Assembly (NCBI GenBank): GCA_933207985.1
Contig: OW240917.1
Span: 111,510,522-111,574,521 of the forward strand
Reading direction: 5' to 3'
Origin: Pelobates cultripes
Lineage: Eukaryota > Chordata > Amphibia > Anura > Pelobatidae
DNA length: 64,000 nucleotides
Shown piece after piece: positions 1 through 11,566 of the stretch (position 1 is its first letter; every line of letters begins with the position of its first letter). The translations under genes and the position numbers were made by a program. The notes under the pieces were generated by a model. That model searched no databases and was not told where the DNA came from. It saw only the letters and a program-made list of their open reading frames with translations.

Positions 1-227
1 AACAGACAGACATCGCCACAACAGACCCTCCCTTCCAGATCCTCCCACCTCCTGGACTGCTCACTAAAAATGTAAAATGGATGCTGTCCAGGAGGTGGGA
101 GGGTCTGGGAGGGAGGGTCTGCTGCTGATTGGCTGGAATGTGTCTGCTGACTGTGAGGTACAGGGTCAAAGTTTACTCAATGATGAGTCCGTGGCGAACA
201 GTTGGCGAACCGTTCGGGACATCACTA
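1..227. mobile_element. hAT-type foldback MITE, partial (left end outside window)
   Basis: This is the right-hand part of the same foldback element found complete at 33202-33493. It has the two complementary G-rich/C-rich arms (about 27-60 and 82-121) and ends in the terminal motif CCGTTCGGGACATCACTA at 227. The left terminus lies before the window, so its target duplication cannot be tested. The 73-residue open frame inside is an accident of the palindrome and is not a gene. Confidence 0.8.
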
Positions 228-655
228 GCGGCCACCCATTTACTTTAGGTGTCATTAATTTATGTGTTTCTTTTTGGGTATATAAGAACAGGATTTAGTT
301 TCTCTCAACAGGCTCCATTGATAAAGGCATTTTTGCTGAAATGTTGGGGGTGTTTTGGTGATTGACTCTGTCCCTGCTTCTCACTAGGTCTGGTATGCTT
401 ATTATTTTTTTTTATATGTATTTGTATTTGTAGGGTTTAATTATATTGGTATCTCATTTTTTTCTATCTATAATACTGACATTTTTTTCTTTTCACACAC
501 TGCGCATTTGGCGTTTATATAGATACAGAATTGTTCTGGCTGTTTCTTTATAACATGATATGACTATATATCTTGGTTTTTCATGTAATGAGATATATTA
601 TTAATGTGTACCCATTGAATAAAGATTTTCTTTTGTATATAAAGATTTATGGTAG
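228..655. other. AT-rich non-coding DNA with a possible Penelope-type terminal motif
   Basis: No gene is visible. At 315-349 a GATAAAGGC...GCTGAAATGTT pattern resembles the decayed GATGA-stem-GAAAC core often found in terminal repeats of Penelope-like elements. Similar motifs recur at 11641-11680 and 18491-18532 on the minus strand. The rest is T-rich unique-looking sequence. Confidence 0.3.
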
Positions 656-830
656 TGCTCCTTACTCAATTTATCGCCACACACAGAGGCAGACATTGCC
701 ACACACACACAGGCAGACAGCCACACACACACACAGGCAGACATCCACACACACACACACACTGGCAGACAGTCATTCACACACAGGCAGACAGTCACAC
801 AAGCAGACAATCACATATAGTTACCTCTGT
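656..830. repeat. CA-rich minisatellite
   Basis: Tandem units of roughly 20-25 bp made of (CA)n followed by GGCAGACA. The open frames covering it on both strands are low-complexity (His/Thr- or Val/Cys-rich) and non-coding. Confidence 0.85.
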
Positions 831-1137
831 TCCTTGTGGAGGCAGGCAGTGCAGCTCCTGGAGGCTGGTTGTTTGGGAAGCAGGGACTCCTTCCTGCTTC
901 CCTTGCTGCAGTTACAGGCACATTTAGCCCCGCCCCCGCCATTTTAGCTCCGCCTCTGCTGCACGGTAAGCACCGCCCCATCTCTGTAAGCTCCACCACG
1001 CAACATAGTTGGGCGATTTAAAAAAAAATATTATAATCCCGGCCGACCATGTGTGAGCTGTGTCGGCCGCACGGTGCCCCCTGCTCCATGGCGCCCTGTG
1101 CGGCCGAACAACTTGCACACCCCTAAGGCCGGCCCTG
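831..1137. other. Non-coding; possible hAT right terminus at 1137
   Basis: GC-rich sequence with a GGCCGGCCCTG end near 1127-1137, which resembles common vertebrate hAT terminal repeats. A related TCTGGCCCTG motif occurs at 1759-1768 in the same orientation. No matching left termini were found. Confidence 0.25.
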
Positions 1138-1345
1138 ACCCCATCTACCCTAGTGCCACTGCTCCCCTTATCTACTGCTATAGTGCCCTTGCTCCCTAAT
1201 CTACCCCAGTGACCCTGCTCCCCCATCTACTGCTGTAGTGCCCCATCTACCCCAGTACACCTGCTCCCCCATATACTACTATAGCACCCCTGCTCCTCAT
1301 CTACCTCAGTGCCCCTGCTCCCCCTATCTACTGCTATAGTGCACA
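1138..1345. repeat. Minisatellite, about 40-bp C-rich units
   Basis: Repeated units of the form CCCCATCTACYCCAGTG, then CCCTGCTCCCCC, then ATCTACTGCTATAGTG run through the interval about five times with small changes. No coding potential. Confidence 0.75.
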
Positions 1346-2540
1346 ATAATCACACACGATCAATACACACATATATCAGACACAGTCAATACACCCATTA
1401 CAAATATGGCACACAGCCAACACATCACACAGTCACTTCTGACACACACATGAGAAATTTAGCTGTTTTCCGAGTTCCGGACAATCAGAACGTTGCCGTG
1501 GATTACCTCAGGTAAGCTCTGATACTGTAAGTGCCTGAGCTCATGAGACAGTTACTGGTTGTCTGCACCCAGTGAAGGCACTGACCAGATTCCCAGCAAA
1601 CTAGATCACCAGAGATTAGCATGCCCCCCTCCATGCAAGGTAATGACAGGCAAGAGGGGATAAATGTTTGTTTTTAAAATTTCATTTAATAAATACCCTG
1701 TACACATAGATGGGGGGCGATGTTAAGATTTTTTGCACAGGGCGCCTTAAGGCCTTAGTCTGGCCCTGGTCTTAACATTCTGACTCTTGCTGGTCTTGCC
1801 TGCGTGCCGTGCAGCACATTGCCATGGTAACCTGTGGCAACACGCTGCCGGCTGTGGATCTCGTGAGATTTAGAGAGGGAAGATCACCTGGAAGTTTAAG
1901 ACAGCGTGTGCTGGGCCCCCTCTTACGTGTACAGGTAGCTGGGGGCCCGCAGTGCACATATAGATAGCAATAATCGCTATCTATATGTGCATTTAGAGAA
2001 TGTGGGGCCCAGGACTCCCAAAGTAGTCCCATGTTGTCACCCCCTGATGGCTGCCCTGCGGCTGCAGAGGACTGAATAACTACAATAATGAGAGTCAAAC
2101 CCACCACAAAATTCCAAAATGATAAGCAGGGAAAACATACTGTTTGAATTTCAGATTCTGTGCCTTTAAATCTCCATGCATGCTCCATTTAGCCGTAAAC
2201 ACATCTCCACCATCTTGGATACTGGCAGACTTGGGGCTATTTGCAGCAACGCTATTGCGCATGCAACTGAATGCCGAGATTCACCTGAACATGGAACAGA
2301 CGCTTCACTGCTCTTTCCGGCAGAAAAAAAAAGCAGAGTTCATCCATGCAGAGGGCTGGCAGAAGACCTGATATCAGCAAGGTAAGAAGTTTAGCAGAGC
2401 TACTAAGCTCTGTCGTCTCCAGGGGTCCCCAGTTACCAAGGAGGTGGGTTGCATGTATCTGGAGCTTCCTGGAGAGGGAGGTTGACCTCCCCAGGGATAT
2501 AGTCTGTAAAATTACAGAAGATGAGAAAAAAATATATATC
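1346..2540. other. Non-coding repeat-like DNA with one perfect hairpin
   Basis: No gene recognised. A perfect 15-bp inverted repeat (GCACATATAGATAGC, 7-base loop) lies at 1954-1990, itself flanked by GGGCCC-containing near-complementary sequence, so it is probably a small foldback remnant. Open frames here (for example 1772-2188 minus and 2252-2635 minus) match no family I know. Confidence 0.35.
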
Positions 2541-3022
2541 TTAAAGGACCACTCTAGGCACCCAGACCACTTCAGCTTAATGAAGTGGTCTGGGTGCCAG
2601 GTCCAGCTAGGGTTAACCCATTTTTTTATAAACATAGTAGTTTCAGAGAAACTGCTATGTTTATGAATGGGTTAAGCCTTCCCCCTAATCCTCTAGTGGC
2701 TGTCTCATTGACAGCCACTAGAGGCGCTTGCGTGCTTCTCACTGTGATTTTCACAGTGAGAGCACGCCAGCGTCCATAGGAAAGCATTGATAATGCTTTC
2801 CTATGTGACCGGCTGAATGCGCGCGCATTCAGCCGACGGGGAGGAGAAGAGGAGGATCGGAGGAGGAGAGCTCCCCGCCCAGTGCTGGAAAAAGTTAAGT
2901 TTTTACCCCTTTCCCCTTTCCAGAGCCGGGCGGGAGGGGGACTGTGAGGGTGGGGGCACCCTCAGGGCACTATAGTGCCAGGAAAACGAGTATGTTTTCC
3001 TGGCACTATAGTGGTCCTTTAA
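2541..3022 (-). mobile_element. TTAA-flanked multi-hairpin MITE, copy 1
   Basis: Starts TTAAAGGACCACTCTAGG and ends CACTATAGTGGTCCTTTAA, so it is bounded by TTAA on both sides. Its interior is a chain of hairpins in the reverse order of the copy at 33973-34456: a GTGGTCTGGGTGCC arm pair, a CATAGCAGTTTC arm pair, CCTCTAGTGGCTGTC, CTCACTGTGA, GGAAAGCATT, GGCTGAATGCGC, and a CACTATAGTGCCAGGAAAAC pair. The TTAA target and TTAAAGG start are the style of T2/Kolobok MITEs of Xenopus; this family assignment is inference. Non-coding. Confidence 0.85.
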
Positions 3023-3130
3023 TATGGTCTGTGAAACCAACCAACTGTCCTACGGCTAAGAGGACAGGAAAAAAGACTGGTGTGTGGGGCCTGCCGGGCT
3101 TCTCTTGCTGCAGGGATTCTACCTGCCCAC

Positions 3131-3505
3131 TTAAAGTACCACTATAGGCACCCAGATCACTTTCAGAGAAACTGCTATGTTTACATTAGGGTTAATCCAA
3201 CCTCTAGTGGCTGTCTCATTGACAGCCGCTAGAGGCGCTTCCGCACTTCTCATTGTGATTTTCACAGTGAGAAGACGCTTGCGTCCATAGGAAAGCATTT
3301 AGAAATGCTTTCCTATGGACTGACTGAATGCGCGCTTGGCTCTTGCCGCACATGCACATTCGGCAGAAGAGGGAGGAGAGTAAGCCTTTAACCTCTTCCC
3401 CCCCCTAGAGCCCGGCGGGAGGGGGCCATGAGGGTGGGGGGGGGGCACCTATTAAAACTAGTGCCAGGACAAGTTTGTTTTCCTTGCACTATAGTGGTCC
3501 TTTAA
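3131..3505 (-). mobile_element. TTAA-flanked multi-hairpin MITE, copy 2 (internally deleted)
   Basis: Same family and orientation as the copy at 2541-3022, but about 375 bp long. The first hairpins are shortened: the GGCACCCAGA arm runs straight into CAGAGAAACTGC. It ends CACTATAGTGGTCCTTTAA. Only 108 bp separate it from the neighbouring copy. Confidence 0.8.
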
Positions 3506-3977
3506 GGATTTAATTGTATTTCCTGTCCCATTGGCTAGAGGGAGGAGCTAACCCACAGATTAAATGCTGCCATGATTAGCCAGGAAAATGCTTTTAAAAT
3601 GACAAAGAATAATGGATGCTGTAGTTTTAAAACATCTGAAGATCTACCTTTTGGGCACCCCTGATATAGAGGAACAATTAAAGCAAGTAGTCATATATAG
3701 AACTTGCCACTTACAGCTTCCTTACCACCTCAGTGATATAAAGATTGTAAGATAATTTTAGGAAACAGTAAATTTAACTACAGCTACTACATACTAATAT
3801 AGTAACCATAACCCAGGGATTCCCAAACTGATTGGCTTGTATCTGGGTTCTTTCCTAGGGAGAGAGGCAGAACCCCCTGGGCATATTGAAAAACCCATGG
3901 CAAGGTGACCTTAAAAGAAAATTACAGTTGCCTAACAGCTGGAGGACAGTAAAAAAGACTACAAGCATAATAAGGAG
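3506..3977. other. No recognised feature
   Basis: AT-rich, non-coding sequence. I see no gene, terminal repeat or RNA structure here. Confidence 0.4.
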
Positions 3978-4320
3978 GTGTGACCTTTCATAACACCTGT
4001 GATGGTAGTCACCATCCCCTGGGGTTTCATACAGACACTTTATGTAGGACCCTAAACTACTATGTGTAAGTCACCCTGTACCCATTATAGATGCAGGGTG
4101 TGTATTGTTATATGTTTTGTGTGCTCTTCTGTCCTGCTGATGCTGGCTACAAAGTAGGTGGATTTGGCTGTAGAGCCTGTACAGCGCCAGCTGTTGGTAG
4201 CCACAGCAATATGAATAACAAGGCTGGTTAATTTGCATATTCAGGTAGATTTGCATATTGCAAATTTTGCAGGCAGGAGAGATATTTTGTGCTGGTTATT
4301 GTCTTCCCCATCCTTTTATA
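3978..4320 (+). mobile_element. LTR fragment, same family as the solo LTR at 16144-17129
   Basis: From about 4063 (GTCACCCTGTACCCATTATA) to about 4290 the sequence matches, in opposite orientation, the block 16690-16972 of the solo LTR. This includes the GCAGGGTGTGT stretch, the CTGTTGGTAGC block and the TTTGCATATTC..GTAGATTTGCATATTGC block. A TGTGAC start at about 3978 fits the LTR 5' end. The right boundary is unclear. Confidence 0.6.
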
Positions 4321-5856
4321 AATATATTATTATGATATTATAAGTTCCTATATATTTTGTGACATGTTTTGGTTATTTGAATTTTATTATTTTTGTCACA
4401 ACAACCTTTATGCAATGTGCATATTAGCTAATCCCAAATTTTAATCCCAATTAGTATTATATGTTAGTTCCATTGGGAACTGGTGTCCTGTGTGGACTTT
4501 TAGGGATCCCAGTCACAGAGTTGTCGTACCTGTTGGCTTGATTCGTCCACTGATCCCCCTTGCCATGGGATAAATCATGAGAGCTAGGCCTGAGACCCGC
4601 ATGTGCCTTTGTAAAGGCAATATGTAGCGGTAACCTCTGCTAATTCCTCCTCTCAGACAGACTTTAACCATTAAACACTTAAGCATCCATTCCCCCAATA
4701 ACTAAAAGAAACATAGTTCTGGGAGTCAACTGATAGGGTCTCCAACACAACATTACAGGGTTTTCCTTGCCAGGGTCCTCTGTACTTGAGAGATAATTGC
4801 GTGAGAATCTATAACTCAATTAGCTGTCGGGTACAGGAAAACCTACACAAAATATACAATACCCAAAAAGTACCCCCATCATAACCAGGAACCCTACCAA
4901 AGTTACATCCCCGAATAGCTCTAATCTGAGTGTACAACTTGACCAAGTATCACTCAGATCTGTTCGGCATTTTTGGATTGCCACCGGGGTAAAGTTTTGA
5001 CCAGCCGGACATGAGGTGATAGCCCAAAACAGTTCCAGGGAAAGAGGTGCCCTGGCCGGTCTCTTTTCGGTTCCTGTGCAAAAAACTATGCAAAGGATTC
5101 TCTTGAATTCAGGTAGTTCCCATCTCATCTCATCCCATAGTTGGTCGGGAAGTAGGATGGGCAGCAGTATAACCTTTACCGGGGTCCGTGTGAGTGCCGA
5201 GCCAAAAAGAGACACTCGACGACCGCTGCCGACGTTCGGGAGACAAAATGACCACATGTATTCGGTTATACGAAATGGCGGCCACCCAGGGGAAGCATTC
5301 ATTAATTACTTCCCTTGTGGTTTCACACTTAAGTTGCAAGGTGAGATCATTCTAATGGGGTACCGGGGTGGTCCTTGTTCAGGAGTAGAAATGCAGAGTT
5401 TTTGGATACGATAACTCCCAAACGGATACAAAGTAAATTACACAAAATTAGCGGTATGTTCCACCACACAATAGAAACCACATTGGAGGCATACTTGCCT
5501 GGAAGATGGGCTAAAGTGAAATAGGCAGAGGGGGCAATACCTGCCTTGAGTAAGACTGCAGTTGAATCGGCAGAGTGGGCGATATGGAAAAGCTCCAGAA
5601 GGACCCCAGTCAAGCTGGGTGACTGGGGCAGAAGCGCTTCAGGTTTCCCAGCTAGGAAGCAAGAAGCAATATCCTCCACAACACCTTTTTGATTTAATTT
5701 TAATATTCCTGTCCTAGCAGCTGATAGGGAGGAGCCTAACCGATTAGTGATGCTGACATGGATTAGCCAGGAAATAAATAGCTGTGATTATCACTAATAG
5801 AAAGTGAAAATGAAGCCGCACTCCATTATACGTTCCAAGCTAGCTAAAGGTAAAGA
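4321..5856. other. Unassigned sequence with two unrecognised minus-strand open frames
   Basis: No gene is recognised. Two open frames on the minus strand, 5347-5679 (110 codons) and 4820-5302 (160 codons, with a hydrophobic stretch near its C-terminus), are longer than most here, but I can match neither to a family. They may be chance frames or remains of a decayed retroelement. Confidence 0.25.
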
Positions 5857-6335
5857 TTAAAGGACCACTATAGTGCTTGGCACTATAGTGCCCTGAGGGT
5901 GCCCCCACCCTCAGGCTCCCCCTCCCGCCCAGCTATGGAAGGGGGAAAGGGGTTAAAACTTACCTTTTTCCAGCACTGGGCGGGGAGCTCTCCTCCTCTC
6001 CGCCTCCGTTCCTCCCCGTCGGCTGAATGCGCACGTGCGGCAAGAGCTGCGCGCGCATTCAGCCGGTCACATAGGAAAGCATTCATAATGCTTTCCTATG
6101 GACGCTGGCGTGCTCTCACTGTGAAAATCACAGTGAGAAGCACGCAAGCGCCTCTAGTGGCTGTCAATGAGACAGCCACTAGAGGAAATAGGGGAAGGCT
6201 TAACCCATTCATAAACATAGCAGTTTCTCTGAAACTGCTATGTTTATGAAAAAAATGGGTTAACCCTAGCTGGACCTGGCACCCAGACCACTTCATTAAG
6301 CTGAAGTGGTCTGGGTGCCTAGAGTGGTCCTTTAA
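5857..6335 (+). mobile_element. TTAA-flanked multi-hairpin MITE, copy 3
   Basis: Begins TTAAAGGACCACTATAG and ends GAGTGGTCCTTTAA. The hairpins are in the same order as copy 33973-34456. The first hairpin is shortened to CACTATAGTG-C-TTGG-CACTATAGTG. Its right TTAA is shared with the next MITE. Non-coding; the frames at 5883-6296 arise from the palindromes. Confidence 0.85.
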
Positions 6336-6929
6336 AGGAACACTATAGAGTCAGTGACACAAACATGTATTCCTTACCCTATAGTGTTAAAACCACCACA
6401 TAGCCCCCCATGCCCCCTTATTGCCTCCCTAAATATTGTAAAATCTTACTTGTATTCAAATCTGGAGCTGCTCGCTTTGTCCCTGTTTCCTTTTGACCTG
6501 CAGCCTGCTGACATCATCAGAAGTGGTGGCCTGATCCAATCACAATGCTTTCCTATAGGATTGGCTGAGACTGACAAAGAGGCAGATCAGGGGCAGAGCC
6601 AGCATGATTCAAACACAGCCCTGTCCAATCAGCATCTCCTCATAGAGATGAATTGAATCATTGCATCTCTATGAGGAAAATTCAGTGTCTGCATGCAGAG
6701 GGAGGAGACACTGAATGTTGTGACGCATTTTAGGCAGCCATGATCCAGGAAGGATCTCTAACAGCCATCTGAGGAGTGGCCAGTGAAGTTATCACTAGGC
6801 TGTAATGTAAACACTGCAATTTCTCTGAAAAGACAGTGCTTACAGCAAAAAGCCCGAAGGTAATGATTCTACTGACCAGAACAAATTCAATAAGCTGTAG
6901 TTGTTCTGGTGACTATAGTGTCCCTTTAA
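6332..6929. mobile_element. T2-like TTAA MITE abutting copy 3
   Basis: Begins TTAAAGGAACACTATAG and ends CTATAGTGTCCCTTTAA, giving inverted termini of about 17 bp with a TTAA at each end. Both termini fit the TTAAAGGRR motif published for Xenopus T2 (Kolobok-group) MITEs. It contains an internal palindrome around 6645-6680 (CATCTCTATGAGGA arms). It shares the TTAA at 6332-6335 with the neighbouring MITE, so one inserted exactly at the other's target duplication. Non-coding. Confidence 0.8.
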
Positions 6930-7935
6930 GATGTCTTCTATATTAAATCTACATTAAAATGATCAGAACACAATACAGTCTGATGAGTTCTGCCTGAAAC
7001 AGGTGTAATCATAGGCTTAGAAAAATATAAAGTACACCTACGTATTAATAGTACACAAACTATCATACCGTTAAAATTATATGACAGCATAGTCCTTCCA
7101 CCCATCTCATGCAAGATTTATCCCTATGGTAATAAAGTATGCAATCCATAAACTAATAAATCAAGGCAAAATAGAGCAATTCCTTTTCAATTTTATTGAT
7201 TAGCTCTTAGAAGTGCCACACTGAAGATGTGAAGATGGTCAGAATCAATATATGATCAGATTTATGGCCCCTTCCATTAATGTAAAATCTAAGTAATTAA
7301 TTAAAACAGTATAATGCGCTTGTGTAAAACTCAATCTATAGCCAGTTTCATTTAGGTAGAGAACAAAATCACTATTATCCTGCATCTTTGGACATATCAA
7401 ATCCCATAACATAATTATAGGTTGAGAAATAGACCTTAACGTAAATTTCTATGTGCATATGTAAGTTTTTTTTTCTACAATCTGCACAGGTATTTAAGAA
7501 AAACACATATAAAATCTGAAGACAGTGCTTTCTGTACTTAAAGTATTTGAATCTGCCCCTATAATGTACAGTTCTTGTTGTATTTAGGTTTTTCTATGCA
7601 CTTCTGCTATGAATACAGTTTTTGGAGCATTTTTTTTTTCTTTGTATACATCTGATTGTGTGACTTTATTTTTGTTCCCTATTCAGTTGTTTTCCCCATT
7701 CCATAAAGGATCGTCATCCTGGTGAGTCCAATAAAGTCTGATAATGAATGCAACTTTGAGTGCATAGTTGTTGTCTTCCATGTCTTGGCTTGGGATCTCG
7801 CCCTCTCTATCTAGCTGCATCTTAGTTCAAGTGTTTAGTGACGTGTGCGACTTCTGGATTTCTTGTATTTTGTTTCACCAGTTGAGCAAAAGGACAACAC
7901 ATGTGGAACACACAGTGAAGTTAGAAGTTATATAG
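6930..7935. other. No recognised feature
   Basis: AT-rich, low-coding sequence. I see no gene or clear repeat boundary until the L2 tail begins near 7936. Confidence 0.4.
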
Positions 7936-8221
7936 TTATATTATTATTATTATTATTGCCATTTATATAGCGCCAACAGATTCCGTAGCCCTTTACAATA
8001 TTTTGAGAGGGGGGGTGTAACAATAAATAGGACAATTACAAGAAAACTACAGGAACAATAGGTTGAAGAGGACCCTGCTCAAACGAGCTTACAGACTATA
8101 GGAGGTGGGGTATTTGAAACATTAGGACAATAAATATCAAGTAGGAGTGAAGCAGAGCTGGAGGAGAGAGCAAAGCACTGTCCCATAGGAGAGAGCAGGA
8201 GACAGGTATGTAAGGTAGAGA

Positions 8222-10402
8222 TTACTCTGGGAGGCCATAAGCTTTCCTGAAGAGATGGGTTTTAAGGCCCTTCTTAAATGATTGAAGACTAGGGGAGAGT
8301 CTGATGGCAGTAGGCAAGCTATTCCATAGGAGAGGAGCCGCCCGCGAGAGGTCCTGCAAGCGCGAGTTGGCCGTACGGGTGCGAGCAGCGGTCAGGAGGT
8401 GGTCACGGGCAGAGCGGAGGGTACGTGGAGGGGCATATTTATGGATCAGTGAAGAGATATAAGCGGGGCTAGAACTGTTCAGTGCTTTAAATGTATGGGT
8501 TAGCACTTTGAATTGACTCCTATAGCATACAGGGAGCCAATGTAAGGACCGGCAGAGGGGTGAGGTGTGAGAGGACTGACTAGAGAGGAAAATCAGTCTA
8601 GCTGAAGCATTCATTACAGACTGTAGCGGGGCAATACGGCTTTTGGGGAGACCAATCAGGAGAGGGTTACAGTAATCCATGCAGGAAATTACTAGAGCAT
8701 GGACAAGCTCCTTGGTAGCATCTTGCGTAAGAAAGGGGCGAATGCGGGCTATGTTTTTGAGTTGGAACCTACAGGACTTGGCAACAAACTGGATGTGAGA
8801 CTCGAAGGTGAGACCAGAGTCAAGTATGACGCCAAGACAGCGCGCTTGCAGGGATGGACTTATGTGGATATCACTGACTTGAAGGGAGAGCGAGAGAGGA
8901 GGATCAGTATTAGGAGGAGGAAAGACAAGGAGTTCAGTTTTAGAGAGGTTAAGTTTCAGAAAGCGTGAAGACATCCAGTCAGAGATGGAAGAAAGGCAAG
9001 TAGTGACACGTTGCAGGACAGCAGAGGAGAGGTCCGGGGAGGAGAGGTATATCTGAGTGTCATCAGCGTACAGGTGGTAGTGGAATCCAAAAGAGGCAAT
9101 CAGTTTACCAAGAGAGGCGGTATAAAGAGAAAATAGAAGGGGACCAAGGACAGACCCTTGGGGAACTCCAACTGAGACAGGACGAGTGGAGGAGGTATAC
9201 TTGGAAAAGGAGACACTGAATGAGCGTTGGGAGAGATAGGAAGAAAACCTAGAGAGGACCGAGTCACAGAGACCGAGCGATTGAAGAGTTTGAAGGAGGA
9301 GAGCATGATCAACGGTGTCAAAGGCAGCAAAGAGGTGAAGGAGAATTAATATGGAGTAATGACCTTTGGATTTAGCGGAGATTAGGTCATTAGTCACTTT
9401 GATAAGAGCAGTCTCAGTAGAGTGGAGAGGGCGGAAGCCAGACTGAAGAGGGTCAAGGAGAGAGTTGGAATTAAGGAAGCGGGACACACGGGTAAAGACA
9501 AGTCTTTCCAAAAGCTTTGATGAGAAAGGGAGCAGGGATATGGGACGATAGTTAGAAGGGGAGGATGGGTCAAGAGATGTTTTTTTCAGGATAGGTATTA
9601 CAGTGGCATGTTTAAGGTCAGCAGGAACAGTGCCAGAAGAGAGAGAGCAGTTAAAGATGTGTGTTAGGGTAGGCACAAGACAAGGGGAGAGAGATCTGAT
9701 GAGGTGAGATGGGACAGGATCGAGCGGGCAAGTGGTGGGGCGAGAGGAATGGAGAAGCGCAGCCACCTCTTGTTCAGTAGCCGGGTAGAAAGTCTGGAGG
9801 GTAGGGAAAGCAAGATTTACATGTGGTTGAGAAAGAGAACGGCAAGGAGGGGAGAATTGTTTCCTTAGCTGTTCAATCTTGTCGGTAAAGTAGCATGCAA
9901 AGCTATCAGCTGTAAGGTTAGTTTGGGGGGTGGCCACAGCAGGGCGGAGAAGGGAATTAAAGGTGTCAAAGAGGCGTCTGGGATTGCGGGAGCATGAACT
10001 AATGAGAGAGGAAAAGTATGACTGTTTGGCGAGGGCGAGGGCTGCGCTGTATGAAAGCAACATGAATCTATAATGGAGAAAGTCTGCCTGGGTGCCGGAC
10101 TTCCTCCAGGAGCGTTCAGCACAACGGGAGCAACTCTGCAGATAGCGTGTTGATTTATTATGCCAAGGTTGGGGTCGTGTCCTCCTCGAGGTGCATGTTT
10201 TGAGCGGTGCTTCGTTCAAGGCAGATGTGAGGGTAGTGTTATATGTGGAGATGGCCAGTGAGGGACAGGAGAGGGAAGGGATGGATAGCAGTTGTGAATC
10301 AATGTCAGCTGACAGCTGCTTGAGGTCAATAGAGTTAAGGTTCCTCCTTAGCTGGGGGGGGGTTAGGCTGAGATTGTTGGGTGAGGGGGTAATTGAGAGC
10401 AA
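8222..10402 (-). pseudogene. L2-type LINE ORF2 reverse transcriptase (726 codons open)
   Basis: Reverse transcriptase and C-terminal region of the LINE ORF2, which copies element RNA into the target site. Visible RT motifs in order: [23 protein letters not shown], a [13 protein letters not shown] block (usual form is [10 protein letters not shown]), [18 protein letters not shown], and the catalytic YADD at 9059-9070. The C-terminal region has the usual LHWLPV and [10 protein letters not shown] motifs. The frame is fully open, but it is separated from the endonuclease by frameshifts and the catalytic-loop L-D is altered to L-H-L-F, so it is probably inactive. Frames on the opposite strand (8699-8968) are shadows. 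Confidence 0.85.
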
Positions 10403-11493
10403 ACGATAAGAGGTGGTGATCAGAGAGAGGAAATGGGGTGTTGCAGATATTAGATATTGTACATAAATAAGAGAAAATAAGGTTGAGGGTATTGCCAGCT
10501 ACATGAGTGGGAGAATTAGCCCACTGCAAAAGTCCAAGGGAGGAAGTGATTGAAAGTAGTTTAGAGGCTGCTGGGGTCAAAGGTGGGTTAACGGGAATAT
10601 TGAAGTCTCCAAGAATTAGGGATGGGATGTTGGAAGAGAGGAAGTAGGGTAGCCAGGCAGCAAAGTGGTCAAGGAAGAGGAGAGGGGAACCAGGGGGACG
10701 ATAGATTACGGCAATGTTAGCAGAGAAGGGTTTGAAAAGGCGAATTGAATGAATTTCAAAAGATGGGAAAGAGAGGGAAGGAGGGGGTAGACAGGGTTTT
10801 AAAGGTGCAGTGGGGTGAGAGAAGAAAACCTACACCGCCACCTTTAATCTCTGCTTGTCTTGGGTTGTAGGTAAAGTGAAGACCACCAAAAGACAGTGAG
10901 GCAGGTGTAGCAGTATCAGAGGGAGAGAGCCATGTTTCTGTTAGTGCAAGTATGTTTAGGGAGTGTGAGATAAATAGGTCATGGATGGAAGTAGATTTAA
11001 AGGTGCTGCACACAGAGCGTGCATTCCAGAGGGCAGCTTTAAAAGAGGAATTATAGTGAGAATTACATGGAATGGGTATTAGGTTGTTGTGGTTTCTGGT
11101 GTTTGTACCAGGTGGCTGAGTAGTGGAGGGACCAGGGTTTGGAGAGACATCACCTGCTGCTAGGAGTAGTAGGATGGAAAGGAAGAGAAGGTGGGAGTAA
11201 GATTTAAATGTTGGGGATGAGAGCTTGTATTTAGGGTATTTAGGAGGGGTTTGTGGAGAAAGGCTGGATAAATAGGAATAAAGTGCGTGTGATGAATACT
11301 GAGATGAGGGGAGCAGAGAGGGAGCAATGAAGATGGTGTTAGCAGGAACAGGTAAGTAAAATGATAGAGAGATTTTAATGATGAGGGAAGTGAGAGAGAA
11401 AGTGAAAAATAGAAGTGAGAACATTAGTAGGAGAGTAGGTGCTGTATTTTTAAGAGCTGTGGTTAGGATAGAACCTAAAATGCAAAATAACAC
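10335..11493 (-). pseudogene. L2-type LINE endonuclease region (frameshifted)
   Basis: The N-terminal part of the LINE polyprotein, on the minus strand. The first frame (10756-11493) has a hydrophobic leader rich in Leu/Ser/Thr, then GDVSPNPGP at 11128-11154, then endonuclease motifs ALWNARSV and ILALTETWL, then GGGVGFLL. A second frame (10335-10580) carries the endonuclease C-terminal SDHHLLSF motif, where the catalytic histidine normally lies. The frame is broken between them (10580-10756). The role in the family is to nick target DNA for target-primed reverse transcription. Confidence 0.75.
11128..11154 (-). other. 2A-like ribosome-skipping motif in LINE polyprotein
   Basis: The nine codons read GDVSPNPGP. 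This matches the 2A-type signature D-V/I-E-x-N-P-G-P except that the usual Glu is Ser. 2A-like sequences upstream of the endonuclease are known in APE-type non-LTR retrotransposons. Here the motif follows a hydrophobic leader and precedes the endonuclease, the expected position. Whether the Ser variant still causes skipping is unknown. Confidence 0.6.
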
Positions 11494-11566
11494 TTCTGAG
11501 CTGCTTACACCCCAACCTCCTGTTGCTTATGCAGGAGGACAAATAGCACAAAACAGAAAAAACTAG

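Larger units (their letters stand above)
7936..11493 (-). mobile_element. L2-type LINE (non-LTR retrotransposon), nearly complete, decayed
   Basis: On the minus strand this carries an apurinic-type endonuclease region (10756-11493, continuing in another frame to about 10335) followed by a long reverse transcriptase frame (8222-10402). It ends in a short-unit (ATT/AAT)n tail at 7938-7957 after a conserved 3' block with TATATAGCGCCAACAGATTC. Microsatellite-like tails instead of poly(A) are typical of L2/CR1-type LINEs. Family placement rests on the RT motifs and tail and is moderately certain; L2 relatives such as Crack or Kiri cannot be excluded. Confidence 0.8.

Noticed and set aside
1..298. 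Short protein frame MDAVQEVGG... and its repeat at 33362
   Set aside because: The frame recurs only because both sites are copies of the same palindromic hAT MITE.
656..830. CRISPR-like spaced repeats
   Set aside because: Units are simple CA-rich minisatellites without unique spacers, in a vertebrate genome.
4820..5679. Possible env-like or membrane protein frames on the minus strand
   Set aside because: A hydrophobic stretch alone is not enough; there are no family motifs, no matching LTR orientation nearby and overlapping frames on the other strand.
8699..8968. Plus-strand 89-codon frame with charged, protein-like composition
   Set aside because: Exactly antisense to the L2-type RT frame; its composition follows from the opposite strand.
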